From Bernardetiaceae bacterium (GTDB lineage Bacteria; Bacteroidota; Bacteroidia; Cytophagales; Bernardetiaceae): DNA of 50,496 nt. Position 1 is the stretch's first letter, and every line of letters starts with the position of its first letter. Below are positions 9,356 through 17,252 of this stretch, piece by piece. The stretch spans positions 1 through 50,496 of the forward strand of contig JAFIER010000036.1 of NCBI GenBank assembly GCA_020832465.1, written 5' to 3'. Under the pieces are notes generated by a model, which saw nothing but the letters and a program-made list of their open reading frames with translations, was not told the origin of the DNA and did no database searches. The position numbers and the translations under genes were made by a program.

Positions 9356-9493
9356 AAAAAGTTTGTATCAATATCTTAAATGCCTTGAATATAAAGGCTT
9401 GTTATGCGCACAAATGTACGCAATTTTTAAGGGATTTTCTGATTTTTATGCCTCATTTTTCAAAAATGTAACAGACGTTATCACGTTTAGAAA

Positions 9494-11536
9494 TTATTCT
9501 ACACTGTTTTCTTTGCTTTTGAATTTGAAATCATAACTCAAACGAAAAGTAAACTCACGGCTGATTGAGCGAAAAGGCGTATCAACCGTAAAATAAGGGC
9601 TAGGCATAAGCGGACGCTGATTGAAAATATCATATACACCTACGCCTGCGTGTAAGCCATCAACTAATATATTGCGATATTCTATAAATAAATTAGCAAG
9701 TAGATAAGGCGCAAGTGTCTCTGCTTGAACTCTATCCTCTTCGGCAGCAGCGCTATTAAATATTGCCCTCATACTTCCAAAGATAGCACTAGGGCTAAGG
9801 CTAAGATTTTTTCCTATATCAAGCGAGCTATTAAGCGAAAGTTTATGCCCTGGAAAACCAGCAAAAATCCCTTCGTGAGAAGGTACTTGATTTAGCATAG
9901 CAGCGGCGAGGCTACGGTAGAAAGAGTAGCCTAAATTCAGGTATGCCTTTTGAGCTTTATAACGATATTCTAGCTCAAAACCCCAGCTTCCTGTAAGCGG
10001 TTCGTTTGAGTAGCGTTCGACCTCATTGCCATCTACGATTCCAAATTCATAGACAATGGGGTCTCGCGTGCGCATATAAAAAGTATTTCCGACAAGTAGC
10101 ATTTTGGGTGTAAACTGATAGCCTGTTTCCAACTCCAATACATTGCTACGCTCTGGACGTATATCACTGGCTAAGTGGATATTTTGAATGCTTGGCGCAC
10201 GAAAAGCATTGCCATAAAGGAGCTTAAAATGAAAGTCTTCTATGCGTTTTGTAGCACCTACGCGAGGGGCAAAATTACCGCCATATACATCGTGAAAGTC
10301 ATAGCGTGCGCCAAGTGTAAAGTTTGCAAGCCAATGCTTAAAAAGTGCTTGCGAATAAATAGCTAAGTTGTTGTACACGTAATTTCCCTCTACATTCTGC
10401 CAGCCACCAGAAAACTGTCCTTCGGGCGCTAAGTCTTCTGCTAAGTCTTGAAAATACTCTACGCCACTCGTAAGGTTCAGATTACGTGAAATACTCCACC
10501 CAGAGACTAAACTAGTGCGAAGGCGACGCGCTCTGATATCAAAAAATCCATCATCGGTACGTCCAACTTGTGTCCAAGGTCTGTATTCAGAATAGACAAA
10601 ATGAGGGGTAAGAAAAAAGTTTTCGTTCAAATGAAATTTATATTTTAAATCGGTAATAAAAGTGCTAAAATCGTATGCAAATCCCGCATAAGTATTCATT
10701 TTGTATTGATCGTATATCACTTTAAAATCAGCCTCTTCGCTTTGCACACTTAGGTTGAGATGCGATGAGTTCAGACCACTATTATCTCTTAAGTCGTGTG
10801 TTGTGCCGAAGCTTACTAAGTCGGTCTGATCGCTACGCAGGGCTTCATTCAAAAAAGCATTCATACCGATATACCATTTTCCAATAGATTTACCTGCCGA
10901 GAGGCTTACATTTTGCCTACCTCTTACGCTTTGCAATTGTCCGTAATTGATTTCAGCGGAGATGCCTTCTTGTCCGTATCCACTTTTGGTAATCACATTG
11001 ATAACGCCATAAGCCGCCGCACCGCCATATACTGCCGAGCCAGGCCCTTTAATGACCTCAATTCGTTCGATGTTATGCACAGAGTAACGCCCGCCAAACT
11101 GGAGGGTTTGGTACAAAATTTCATTCATCTCTACACCATCAATAAGCATAAGCATTTTGCCTTCGTGTGCCCAATTGCCACGCACGCCTACGCCCGTAAC
11201 AAGCAATACATCTTGTGCAAAATCCAAACCTGGCACCAAGCGCAAAGCATCTATCAAATCCCTTGCACCAGATTTGCGCAACTCCTCAGCAGTTATGATA
11301 GAAACTATATTGGGCGTTTCGCGTGAAGGAAGCGGACGCTTAGTAGCTGCCGTTACTTTTTTATTGAGCACTTGTTGTAAAGCACTTGGGTCCTCCTCCG
11401 CACTCAAATTACCCAGCATTTCCAAAGATAAATCTATATCTAAAGAATCAGACTCTTCGTTTTGTGCAAGTAAAATAGGCGAAAAAAGCAAGCATAAAAC
11501 ACAAAAAAACAATGAAAAAGATATAAATTTGTACAT
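9494..11536 (-). CDS. TonB-dependent outer membrane receptor
   Basis: A 680-residue outer membrane transporter with a signal peptide (about 1-24, ending LLAQN). The plug domain is recognisable from about 60 to 185: VSIITAEELRKSGARDLIDAL, the GVGVRGN and LIDGVEMNE strands, and IERIEVIKGPGSAVYGGAAAYGVINVIT. The rest is the 22-strand barrel and it ends with an aromatic-rich strand. It lacks the carboxypeptidase-like N-terminal extension of SusC proteins and has no SusD partner, so a siderophore, vitamin or metal ligand is more likely than a glycan; the substrate cannot be read from sequence. No Fur box was identified. The upstream 750 bp is filled with repeats. Confidence 0.93.
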   Translation of the reverse strand: MYKFISFSLFFCVLCLLFSPILLAQNEESDSLDIDLSLEMLGNLSAEEDPSALQQVLNKKVTAATKRPLPSRETPNIVSIITAEELRKSGARDLIDALRLVPGLDFAQDVLLVTGVGVRGNWAHEGKMLMLIDGVEMNEILYQTLQFGGRYSVHNIERIEVIKGPGSAVYGGAAAYGVINVITKSGYGQEGISAEINYGQLQSVRGRQNVSLSAGKSIGKWYIGMNAFLNEALRSDQTDLVSFGTTHDLRDNSGLNSSHLNLSVQSEEADFKVIYDQYKMNTYAGFAYDFSTFITDLKYKFHLNENFFLTPHFVYSEYRPWTQVGRTDDGFFDIRARRLRTSLVSGWSISRNLNLTSGVEYFQDLAEDLAPEGQFSGGWQNVEGNYVYNNLAIYSQALFKHWLANFTLGARYDFHDVYGGNFAPRVGATKRIEDFHFKLLYGNAFRAPSIQNIHLASDIRPERSNVLELETGYQFTPKMLLVGNTFYMRTRDPIVYEFGIVDGNEVERYSNEPLTGSWGFELEYRYKAQKAYLNLGYSFYRSLAAAMLNQVPSHEGIFAGFPGHKLSLNSSLDIGKNLSLSPSAIFGSMRAIFNSAAAEEDRVQAETLAPYLLANLFIEYRNILVDGLHAGVGVYDIFNQRPLMPSPYFTVDTPFRSISREFTFRLSYDFKFKSKENSVE

Positions 11537-11774
11537 AGTTTTACGAAGTGAGGATAAAATTATTGCTTTTAAATTTGCTTTGATAAGCTAAAAAACTTTA
11601 AATATAGGCATTCAAACCTTTAAAACAAAATAATTTGCGCAAAGAATTAAGGATTGAATGCCATTTGATAGCGATAAGCTATTGCATTTACGCATTTAAT
11701 CTAAAATAGTTTGAAAAGTGGCTTACAAATAGTGGACATTATTTTGCTTGCCATTTGTAAATCTATATAGGATA

Positions 11775-11811
11775 TCATAACATTATACATTTTCCGATAG
11801 CGTGGGGTTGG
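11775..11811. repeat. Partial family B element (left half)
   Basis: Starts with the family B terminus TCATAACATTATACATT and runs into TTCCGATAGCGTGGGGTT, then departs from the family. The right half and target duplication are not found. Confidence 0.6.
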
Positions 11812-11859
11812 TAGTCTAACCATTTGGTAGGTAATATCGCTACTGCCTGTAGCGAAGGA

Positions 11860-12009
11860 TGTACGACAATTTTGCTAAATTAGCTCATAAATAATATTTC
11901 TGCCAGAAATGTTATTTATGAGCTAATTTACTAATTATCAATAACTAACAGTTTTCGAAAAACTGTTAGTTTTGAATCTTCCTAAGTCGATTTACCAACT
12001 TGACGTACA
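11860..12009. mobile_element. Family A composite MITE-like element with 14-bp direct repeats
   Basis: A 150-bp non-coding element with TGTACG/CGTACA termini. It carries two palindromes in order: core 2 (AAATGTTAT type, around 11887-11920) and core 1 (AACTAACAGTTTT CGA, around 11943-11974). The right arm ends CCAACTTGACGTACA. The 14-bp direct repeat CCTGTAGCGAAGGA abuts both ends exactly (11846-11859 and 12010-12023). A second near-full copy is at 19419-19565. No ORF. Confidence 0.8.
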
Positions 12010-12145
12010 CCTGTAGCGAAGGAAGCAACAGCCATAAATCCATAGCAAGCTAAAAATAAGGATTTAAAAGCGTGTTGAAATATTAGCTTAAAGCCTTAGT
12101 TTTTTATATATTTCAGAACTAACAGCCCCATACTTGTTTTTCTTA

Positions 12146-12210
12146 GTATTATTTTTTAGATAGCGTGGGGTTTGCAAACCCCAAACTATCTAAAATGTAT
12201 AGTAGTATGA
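12146..12210. repeat. Decayed family B element (right half)
   Basis: Contains a GGGGTTTGCAAACCCC palindrome flanked by TAGATAG/CTATCTA and ends with the family B terminus AATGTATAGTAGTATGA. The left terminus is not recognisable. Confidence 0.6.
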
Positions 12211-12293
12211 TCCTTATTTATCAATAAGCACTCACTGTAGGAAACGGTGAACGCTACCAATATCTAATCTTTATTCAAAATTATTCAAAATTT

Positions 12294-14411
12294 ATGACAA
12301 AGTATTTTTTTTCGTTTCTGTTATTTTTTGTAGGTATAAGTACTTGCTTTGCGCAAACTTGGTTAGATGTAACTCAGCTTTATAGTGAAGAGAAAATTGA
12401 TGAGGCTCATGAACTGGCTCAAAATATTTTAGCAGAGAGCCTTTGCGATTCTGTAAGTCCTGCTGCACGTATTTGGCTAAGCTTTGCACTAATTAAAGAG
12501 CAAATTTATAGAGATTCTACACGTACAAAAAAAAATCCTGAGGATTTTTATCGCATGGTAAATGCTTTCAAACATACAAGAATTGCAAAAGACTCTACGA
12601 TAAGTAGCTATACCGAGCGTGCGGAGCTGCATTTGCGCGCACTCTATGCCGACCATTTAAATGCTGGAGTGCAATATTTTGAAGCACAACAATTTGAGCA
12701 GGCTATAGCAAGTTTTGCGCAGGCGCGCTTTATCAATCCTATGGATACACTTTCGCTACTCTATGCATTACAGGCAGCCCAGCGGTGGACAAACCCTCAA
12801 AAACTCAAGCAAATTGCTTTTGATCTTTTACAGAATAATTATGAAAGTGCACTCATTTATCAGATTTTGATAGAGCAACTCACACAAGATAAGAGCTTCG
12901 AACAAGCTCTTTACCTCTGCCAAATCGGTGCACAAAAATTTCCTAATATGCCATATTTCGAAGATAAAGAAGTGGAAATCCTAGGGCAAACTCATAGATT
13001 TGACAGACTATTACCCAAAATTGAACAAAAATTAGAAAAAAAGCCCAATCATATCAATTATTTAATCTACGGCACACAGACAGCCATAGCACTCAAAAAT
13101 TGGGACGATGCCGAAAATTATATCAAACGTATAGCTGAAATACGACAAGATACAAGCGCAAACGCATTACATAAAATTGCAGAAATGTATTACAACGAAG
13201 GTTTACGCTACTACAAACAGGAAACTAAAACAAATGAAAAACAAAAAAATCCTACATTTAAAGCACTTTTCTTTTTCGAAAAAGCATTGCCTTATATACA
13301 AAAAATACAAACTGAAAACCCAGAAAGCGAAGTCTATACGCAAGCACTCGAGCTTATTGAAGAGCAGCAAAAACGACGAGAAAAATGGCAACGAAAAAAA
13401 GATAGACACGCACAATATGCAGCCGCACCAACTATTGTCATCACGACTTTCAATGGAGACTCTTTGCTCAACGACACTGACAAAACAAGCCTCGAGATGC
13501 AAGGACTTGTCATTGCCGAAGAAACTCCTTTATACCTCAAAATCAATGAAATGTATGCTGAATTTACTTCCGAAGAGCGATTCAAAATTTCCTACCCTTT
13601 ATATGAAGGGCGCAACCAGCTTAAACTCAAAACCAAAGATGCTAATGGACGGCAGGCGCAACTCGATATAGAAATTACAAGAAATGCACAAACACAAACA
13701 GAAACACAAACTTATACATTGTTTTTTGTGCCTAATAATGAGTACAAATACATAGAAAAAGATAGTGCAGCGAAGTCAGACCTGCAGCAGGTAACAAAGC
13801 TTTGGGAAGTATTATATTCTGATTATGAAGGATTTGACAGCAGTCGTTATTATCTACTAGCTGAAAAGCAAGCTACAAAAGACCGTCTGTTGCAAACACT
13901 CAAAAATATCAGTAAAGAAATCCGCCCTCAAGACAAACTCCTTATCGTCTTTGCGGGCAGAGGGCATATCAACTGGGCTAGTGGCGAGACTTATCGCCTG
14001 CCCTATGAAGCAAGAAAACTTAATAGTGAAGACCTCGCCGATGCCTATATCATGAGCCAGCTACTCAAAATCAATGCACGTAATATTTTGATTATAAACA
14101 ACGAAAGAATGTTGCCTAATTATACCCCACTACGAAGACAAGGCTTATTGGCAGAGGCAGGGCTTTTTCGTTCTTTTCAGATTTTAAGTACGGATTTTGA
14201 TGCCTGCCAGAGCACCTTATCATACCGCAAAAAACCACTTTTGAGTATGATAAACTCTGTGCTTGCTAATGAACAGCAATCGCAAACTTCAGCAGCAGCC
14301 TTATTCCTACGGCTCAATATTATGGCAGAGGATTTTGTCCCAGCATTGCGCCAAGTACGGGAGGGAGAGCAACAGGGAGGTGAGTTTTGGTTTGTAAGAA
14401 AGAAAAACTAA
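12294..14411 (+). CDS. Exported TPR / Ig-like / degenerate caspase-fold (pseudo-C14) protein
   Basis: A 705-residue protein with a signal peptide (about 1-20, ending CFAQ). The N-terminal two thirds is helical with TPR-like repeats (about 95-330), then a Lys/Arg-rich linker. About 385-455 looks like the small Ig-like domain that often precedes bacterial caspase domains, with YEGRNQLKLKTKDANGR. From about 465 the caspase pattern is clear: a TLFFVPNNEYKYI strand, the TKDRLLQTL helix, QDKLLIVFAGRGH and a YRLPYEA strand. The usual GHG catalytic His position reads GRG (555-557), with a His one step later at 558. The usual D-x-C reads NNE, with Glu604 at the nucleophile position. So a pseudo-peptidase is likely, probably a periplasmic scaffold or sensor. 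It stands alone between divergent or convergent genes. Confidence 0.75.
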   Translation: MTKYFFSFLLFFVGISTCFAQTWLDVTQLYSEEKIDEAHELAQNILAESLCDSVSPAARIWLSFALIKEQIYRDSTRTKKNPEDFYRMVNAFKHTRIAKDSTISSYTERAELHLRALYADHLNAGVQYFEAQQFEQAIASFAQARFINPMDTLSLLYALQAAQRWTNPQKLKQIAFDLLQNNYESALIYQILIEQLTQDKSFEQALYLCQIGAQKFPNMPYFEDKEVEILGQTHRFDRLLPKIEQKLEKKPNHINYLIYGTQTAIALKNWDDAENYIKRIAEIRQDTSANALHKIAEMYYNEGLRYYKQETKTNEKQKNPTFKALFFFEKALPYIQKIQTENPESEVYTQALELIEEQQKRREKWQRKKDRHAQYAAAPTIVITTFNGDSLLNDTDKTSLEMQGLVIAEETPLYLKINEMYAEFTSEERFKISYPLYEGRNQLKLKTKDANGRQAQLDIEITRNAQTQTETQTYTLFFVPNNEYKYIEKDSAAKSDLQQVTKLWEVLYSDYEGFDSSRYYLLAEKQATKDRLLQTLKNISKEIRPQDKLLIVFAGRGHINWASGETYRLPYEARKLNSEDLADAYIMSQLLKINARNILIINNERMLPNYTPLRRQGLLAEAGLFRSFQILSTDFDACQSTLSYRKKPLLSMINSVLANEQQSQTSAAALFLRLNIMAEDFVPALRQVREGEQQGGEFWFVRKKN

Positions 14412-14472
14412 TCATACCACGCTATATTTTTTTATAGTGTGGGATTTGTAGCGCAGAGAGCAGATATTTTTA

Positions 14473-14698
14473 ATGAAGCGGTTTAAAAAACTATGTTAAA
14501 ATAAAATTCTATCTCTTACTTCAACCACCCCCAGCCCCTGCTAATCTTAGGAGGGGAGCTCAAAATTCCCCTCCTTTTCAAGGAGGCGACTAAGGGGTGG
14601 TTGAAAAATGCCTTACAAAAGCATACAAGCAAATGTACACCTGTAGCTATTGTAAAAGCTAATTTTATTGAGTTTTAAGAAATAGTTTTAAACAGCCT
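14473..14698. repeat. Family C element, 226 bp
   Basis: Ends are inverted versions of GAAGC(G/T)GTTTAAAA. The interior has a long imperfect palindrome: CAACCACCCC, GGAGGGGAGCT, CCCCTCCTTTTCAAGGAGG and GGGGTGGTTG, followed by a unique arm containing TGTAGCTATTGTAAAAGCTA. Other copies are at 25408-25560 (reversed) and at 39134-39470 (interrupted). No coding capacity and no clear target duplication. Confidence 0.7.
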
Positions 14699-14706
14699 CA
14701 ATAAAA

Positions 14707-14747
14707 TTTTAGCATTCACAGTTCTGCCAGAACTGTAAATGCTAAAA
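14707..14747. repeat. Core-1-like palindrome, 19-bp arms
   Basis: A 41-bp inverted repeat TTTTAGCATT..GTTCT GCC AGAAC..AATGCTAAAA with one mismatch. It resembles the centre of family D elements and may mark an old insertion. It could act as a terminator for the pseudo-caspase gene on plus or ccmE on minus. Confidence 0.6.
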
Positions 14748-14920
14748 TTGAATAGCCTACAACGAAGCTGGAGCTTCGTTACTACAGTCGCGGAGGTATT
14801 AAATGTCAAGTAGTGGCCTTAGAAAAACTGTGAGTGCTGCAACTACCTAAGTTGTTTTCCTTCCTTGACGTACGTACACCCAAATGCAATTGTCATTGTG
14901 TCCCTGTCTCATAGCGACTT

Positions 14921-15331
14921 TTAGAGTTCGTTTTCTTCGTATTTAGAAGGGCATTTGAGAAGAATGTCATGTGCTACAAAGTTTTCACCTTCAACTTTAC
15001 CGACGATTACAACTTTTTCTGAACGTTTAAAATCTTGCATAGAGGGGGGTGGTTTTCGGCTAATAACACGGTGGACTCTTCCCTTTTCATCTTTCAAAGC
15101 AAAAGCAATAAAGTTAGCATCTTGCAAAGGATTGTACTCTATGCCTGTGATATTGCCTTGTGCATCACGTAAAAGTTCGCCTACAACGTGTACTTTAGCA
15201 TTTTCGCCTTCGGAGGCGAGCTCAAAAGCAGTATCAAAATCTACATAACTGCTTACATTTTGGCTCGTGCTCATCAGCATACCTACTGATATAGCCAATA
15301 CTGCAATGACAATAAGAACAGAATATTTCAT
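14921..15331 (-). CDS. ccmE: Cytochrome c maturation haem chaperone CcmE (Cys variant)
   Basis: Periplasmic, membrane-anchored haem chaperone of the System I cytochrome c pathway. I start it at ATG 15331, which gives an N-terminal membrane anchor directly (MKYSVLIVIAVLAISVG); the frame continues 19 codons upstream without a good anchor. The 136-residue product has the OB-fold pattern with YVDFDTA, GELLRD and VVIVGKVEGENFVA. The haem-attachment motif is normally H-x-x-x-Y; here it is Cys127-Pro-Ser-Lys-Tyr131. This CxxxY form is known from Desulfovibrio-type and archaeal Ccm systems. Genes ccmC, a CcmD-like gene and ccmE form one minus-strand operon; ccmA, ccmB and ccmF are not in the window. 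Confidence 0.9.
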   Translation of the reverse strand: MKYSVLIVIAVLAISVGMLMSTSQNVSSYVDFDTAFELASEGENAKVHVVGELLRDAQGNITGIEYNPLQDANFIAFALKDEKGRVHRVISRKPPPSMQDFKRSEKVVIVGKVEGENFVAHDILLKCPSKYEENEL

Positions 15332-15384
15332 AATCAAATAGTAATAAAATTCAAATAAATTAGTACAAAAATAAAATCCAAGAA

Positions 15385-15690
15385 TCACTCATTTAGTTCC
15401 TTTTCTATCTTGCGAAGGCGGCGTTCCATGAGTAATAAATAGAGAGTAATACCTATAAAAATAGTAGTCAATACGGCTACTACTACATAGATTTTTCCTT
15501 CTTGACGGAAAGTATCAGCCATTTCAATTTGCTGATTTTCGTAATCTCGTTGTGTAATTTCAATTTTTTCGCCCTCGTTTTGTGCTACGGCAGAGGGGAT
15601 TGTATCGCAGTGTATGTATAAGCCTATAAAAAGAAGTAGGCTACACAAAAAACGATGTAAAGATGTAGATAAGAGAATATTTTGTATCAT
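15385..15690 (-). CDS. CcmD-like small membrane protein
   Basis: A 101-residue protein between ccmC and ccmE. It has an N-terminal signal or anchor segment (about 8-27), a short polar region, then a membrane helix (about 67-88, IYVVVAVLTTIFIGITLYLLL) followed by the basic tail ERRLRKIEKEL. That helix-plus-basic-tail arrangement is the whole of canonical CcmD, which ties haem-loaded CcmE to the CcmABC transporter. It is about twice the usual CcmD length because of the N-terminal extension. The stop lies 53 bp before the chosen ccmE start. Context supports the call more than sequence, since CcmD is poorly conserved. Confidence 0.75.
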   Translation of the reverse strand: MIQNILLSTSLHRFLCSLLLFIGLYIHCDTIPSAVAQNEGEKIEITQRDYENQQIEMADTFRQEGKIYVVVAVLTTIFIGITLYLLLMERRLRKIEKELNE

Positions 15691-15764
15691 AGTAATAGCA
15701 TTATCAATAAAATAGATTCGGATAGGTTAAGTAAATGATAAAAAGCATTTGTATCTTTGTCTTG

Positions 15765-16502
15765 TTACAGACTTTCTAACGAAGAGTTGCTTTTTTTAGT
15801 TTTTTTATTTGTACTGTTTGTCTGTTGTAGGCTTCTCTCGAGCTGTTTTCTTTCGCTACGTCGCAGGCGCACGTGCAACTGCGTGAGCCATACGCCCAAG
15901 AGTGTCCAGCCAAGAATGGCTATATAAAACACTTGTTTAAGCTGATTATCATAATCATAAGCACTAAAAGCGGGATTTCCCTCTGCACCTGGGTGCAAAG
16001 AGTCCACTAAGCGAGGTAAGATATAAATTAGTGGAATATAGGCAGCAAAAGCAAAAATATTATATACAGCGGCAATTTTGGCTCGTTTTTCCTCATCAGC
16101 AACGGAGTTGCGAAGTAGCATATAGCCTAAGTAAATCAATAATGCAATAGCAGAAGCATTTTGCTTGGGATCGCCACTCCAGTAGTCGCCCCAAGTAAAT
16201 TTTGCCCACCACATACCAGTAAGTATGCCGAGTATGCCAAAGAAAATTCCAGAACGTACAAACTCTAAAGCATAGTCATCGTCATGAGCACGCCCTTTGC
16301 GCAAATATCTTATAGAGTACACTAAAGATACCAGTAGCAAAACCAGCATACCAAACCACATCGGTACGTGAAAAAAAAGATTGCGTACGGTTTCGTTGAG
16401 AATAGGCAAACGAGGTACGGGGATCAAAAAGCCACCAATAATTGTGTAAATCAAAATAAGTAGGCTTAAGAGCTTCCAGCCCTGAGTTTTTATCCATTGC
16501 AT
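15765..16502 (-). CDS. ccmC: Haem exporter/handling protein CcmC
   Basis: Integral membrane protein that loads haem onto CcmE. The start is placed at ATG 16502 (MQWIKTQGWKLLSLL); 16 upstream codons look non-native. The roughly 245-residue product shows six hydrophobic segments and the tryptophan-rich WWD signature TGMWWAKFTWGDYWSGDPKQ between helices 3 and 4. Conserved His residues of the family are present in FFHVPMW and SLHPGAEG. The C-terminal Ser/Asn/Lys-rich tail is not conserved. It is the first gene of ccmC-ccmD-like-ccmE, with a 74-bp gap to the next gene. A weak TAAATTTG box lies on minus near 16590. Confidence 0.92.
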   Translation of the reverse strand: MQWIKTQGWKLLSLLILIYTIIGGFLIPVPRLPILNETVRNLFFHVPMWFGMLVLLLVSLVYSIRYLRKGRAHDDDYALEFVRSGIFFGILGILTGMWWAKFTWGDYWSGDPKQNASAIALLIYLGYMLLRNSVADEEKRAKIAAVYNIFAFAAYIPLIYILPRLVDSLHPGAEGNPAFSAYDYDNQLKQVFYIAILGWTLLGVWLTQLHVRLRRSERKQLERSLQQTNSTNKKTKKSNSSLESL

Positions 16503-16771
16503 AAAACTTTGCTTTGTGTTTCTTAGATTGTAGGTGTTTCGAAGGTGCAAACTTTGTGCCTACGACTTCCTAACTATATAATCGCAAATTTAGCTATTTG
16601 TCTTTTGATTTTGTTTGAATTAAGAAACTTTTATATTTAAAAGCAAGCTGTCATACCTGTCTTCCATGGCATGGGAGGGGGGGGCATATCTTAGGTTATG
16701 GAAAAAAGGCTTAGAAAGAATGGCTATTGCTGAGAGCTAAACAACTTAGGACGTGTATTTTAAGGCCGTTT

Positions 16772-16811
16772 AAATAAAAAAGCCCTGCCTTTTCTTCCGA
16801 ATAGGTAGGGC
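16772..16811 (-). terminator. Intrinsic terminator with no upstream gene
   Basis: Minus-strand stem GCCCTACCT/AGGCAGGGC (one G-T pair, 12-nt loop) followed by TTTTTTATTT. The nearest gene to its right (17468) runs the other way, so it must end a transcript that starts within the intergenic region, taken here as the candidate small RNA. Confidence 0.75.
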
Positions 16812-16930
16812 AAATGGAGCGGTTCTTTACGAGACGTTTTGCCATAGATAAAAGTAGCGAATACTTTGGCAAAACGATAGGTATCGTATGAGGTAGCTTA
16901 GAAAAGCAAAATAACTTAGACTTGCTTTTG
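16772..16930 (-). ncRNA. Candidate structured small RNA with own promoter and terminator
   Basis: A minus-strand unit of about 160 nt with no credible coding sequence. From 5' it contains: hairpin 1 (AAAAGCAA/TTGCTTTT, 16929-16902), hairpin 2 (ACGAT-ACCT-ATCGT, 16887-16874), hairpin 3 (TTTTGCCA..TGGCAAAA with inner AAAGTA/TACTTT, 16874-16837), then an intrinsic terminator with a T-run (16811-16772). Hairpin 3 can extend to CGTTTTGCCA/TGGCAAAACG, which competes with hairpin 2. It does not show the conserved marks of 6S, SRP, tmRNA or RNase P RNA that I can recall. The 44-codon frame starting at 16845 runs through the terminator and is probably chance. Confidence 0.55.
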
Positions 16931-16936
16931 TAAGGA

Positions 16937-16967
16937 CAAATATAAGAAATAATCTGTAATAATGCAA
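16937..16967 (-). promoter_or_regulatory. Bacteroidota-type promoter for the candidate small RNA
   Basis: Read on minus: TTG (16967-16965), a 20-nt spacer, then TATATTTG (16944-16937), a match to TAnnTTTG. The predicted transcript start near 16930 falls right at the first hairpin of the candidate RNA. Confidence 0.55.
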
Positions 16968-17020
16968 GTAATAAATCATTTTTTTTGATTAACTTTTTTT
17001 TACAGTATGATAACAAAATT

Positions 17021-17252
17021 GTGTATAAGACCCTCACGCTATAGATTTTCCTATAGCGTGAGGATTGCCCCCTCGAGGCATGTAAAAACGGGCTTCGCAA
17101 TAATATTTCTTAGCGAAATATTATTGCTGGCAGACGAATGTATAGTATTATGGGTAGTCTTAAAGATGTAATGCTCAAAGCCTTTCAAAACTAACAGTTC
17201 TCAAAGAACTGTTAGTTCTAAGCATTACTTGTTATACACTACCGTATTATGA
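17021..17252. repeat. Family B-related element interrupted by a family D element
   Basis: Contains a perfect 13-bp palindrome CCTCACGCTATAG/CTATAGCGTGAGG (17032-17063), a core-2-type palindrome CAATAATATTTC TTAGC GAAATATTATTG (about 17098-17126) and the family B terminus AATGTATAGTATTATGA. That terminus is split by the family D insertion at 17153-17243. The left terminus is poorly defined. Confidence 0.6.
17153..17243. mobile_element. Family D MITE, 91 bp, with 8-bp target duplication
   Basis: Reverse-complement copy of 5243-5333 with 90 of 91 positions identical. A perfect 8-bp direct repeat GTATTATG flanks it (17145-17152 and 17244-17251). Removing the element and one repeat restores a continuous family B end (AATGTATAGTATTATGATA), so this insertion is younger than the family B copy. 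Confidence 0.9.

Larger units (their letters stand above)
11537..12293. other. Repeat-rich intergenic region
   Basis: No gene is supported in this 757-bp stretch between divergent genes. It contains a half copy of family B (11775-11811), a complete family A element (11860-12009) with flanking 14-bp direct repeats, and a decayed family B right half (about 12146-12210). Promoters for the TonB receptor and the pseudo-caspase gene must lie at its edges but no clear box was picked. Confidence 0.6.
14412..14920. other. Repeat-rich intergenic region
   Basis: A 509-bp gap between convergent genes with no ORF support. It holds a family B scrap (14413-14450), a full family C element (14473-14698), an imperfect core-1 palindrome (14707-14747), a short AACGAAGCTGGAGCTTCGTT palindrome (14761-14780) shared with 25590-25613, and a family A right-end remnant ending CTTGACGTACGTACACC at 14880. 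Confidence 0.6.

Noticed and set aside
10913-11326. 137-codon frame opposite the TonB receptor plug domain
   Set aside because: Antisense shadow; the receptor frame is fully conserved through this region.
11860-12009. Possible CRISPR-like repeat with the 19419 copy
   Set aside because: The copies are dispersed with no regular spacers or cas genes; ends and flanking direct repeats fit a MITE.
13203-13502. 99-codon frame antisense to the pseudo-caspase gene
   Set aside because: Cys/Phe-rich shadow of a real coding sequence; no start context or motif.
16711-17100. 129-codon minus-strand open frame
   Set aside because: It runs through a promoter, three hairpins and an intrinsic terminator, its product has no motif, and it overlaps a repeat at its 5' end. 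The structured-RNA reading fits better.
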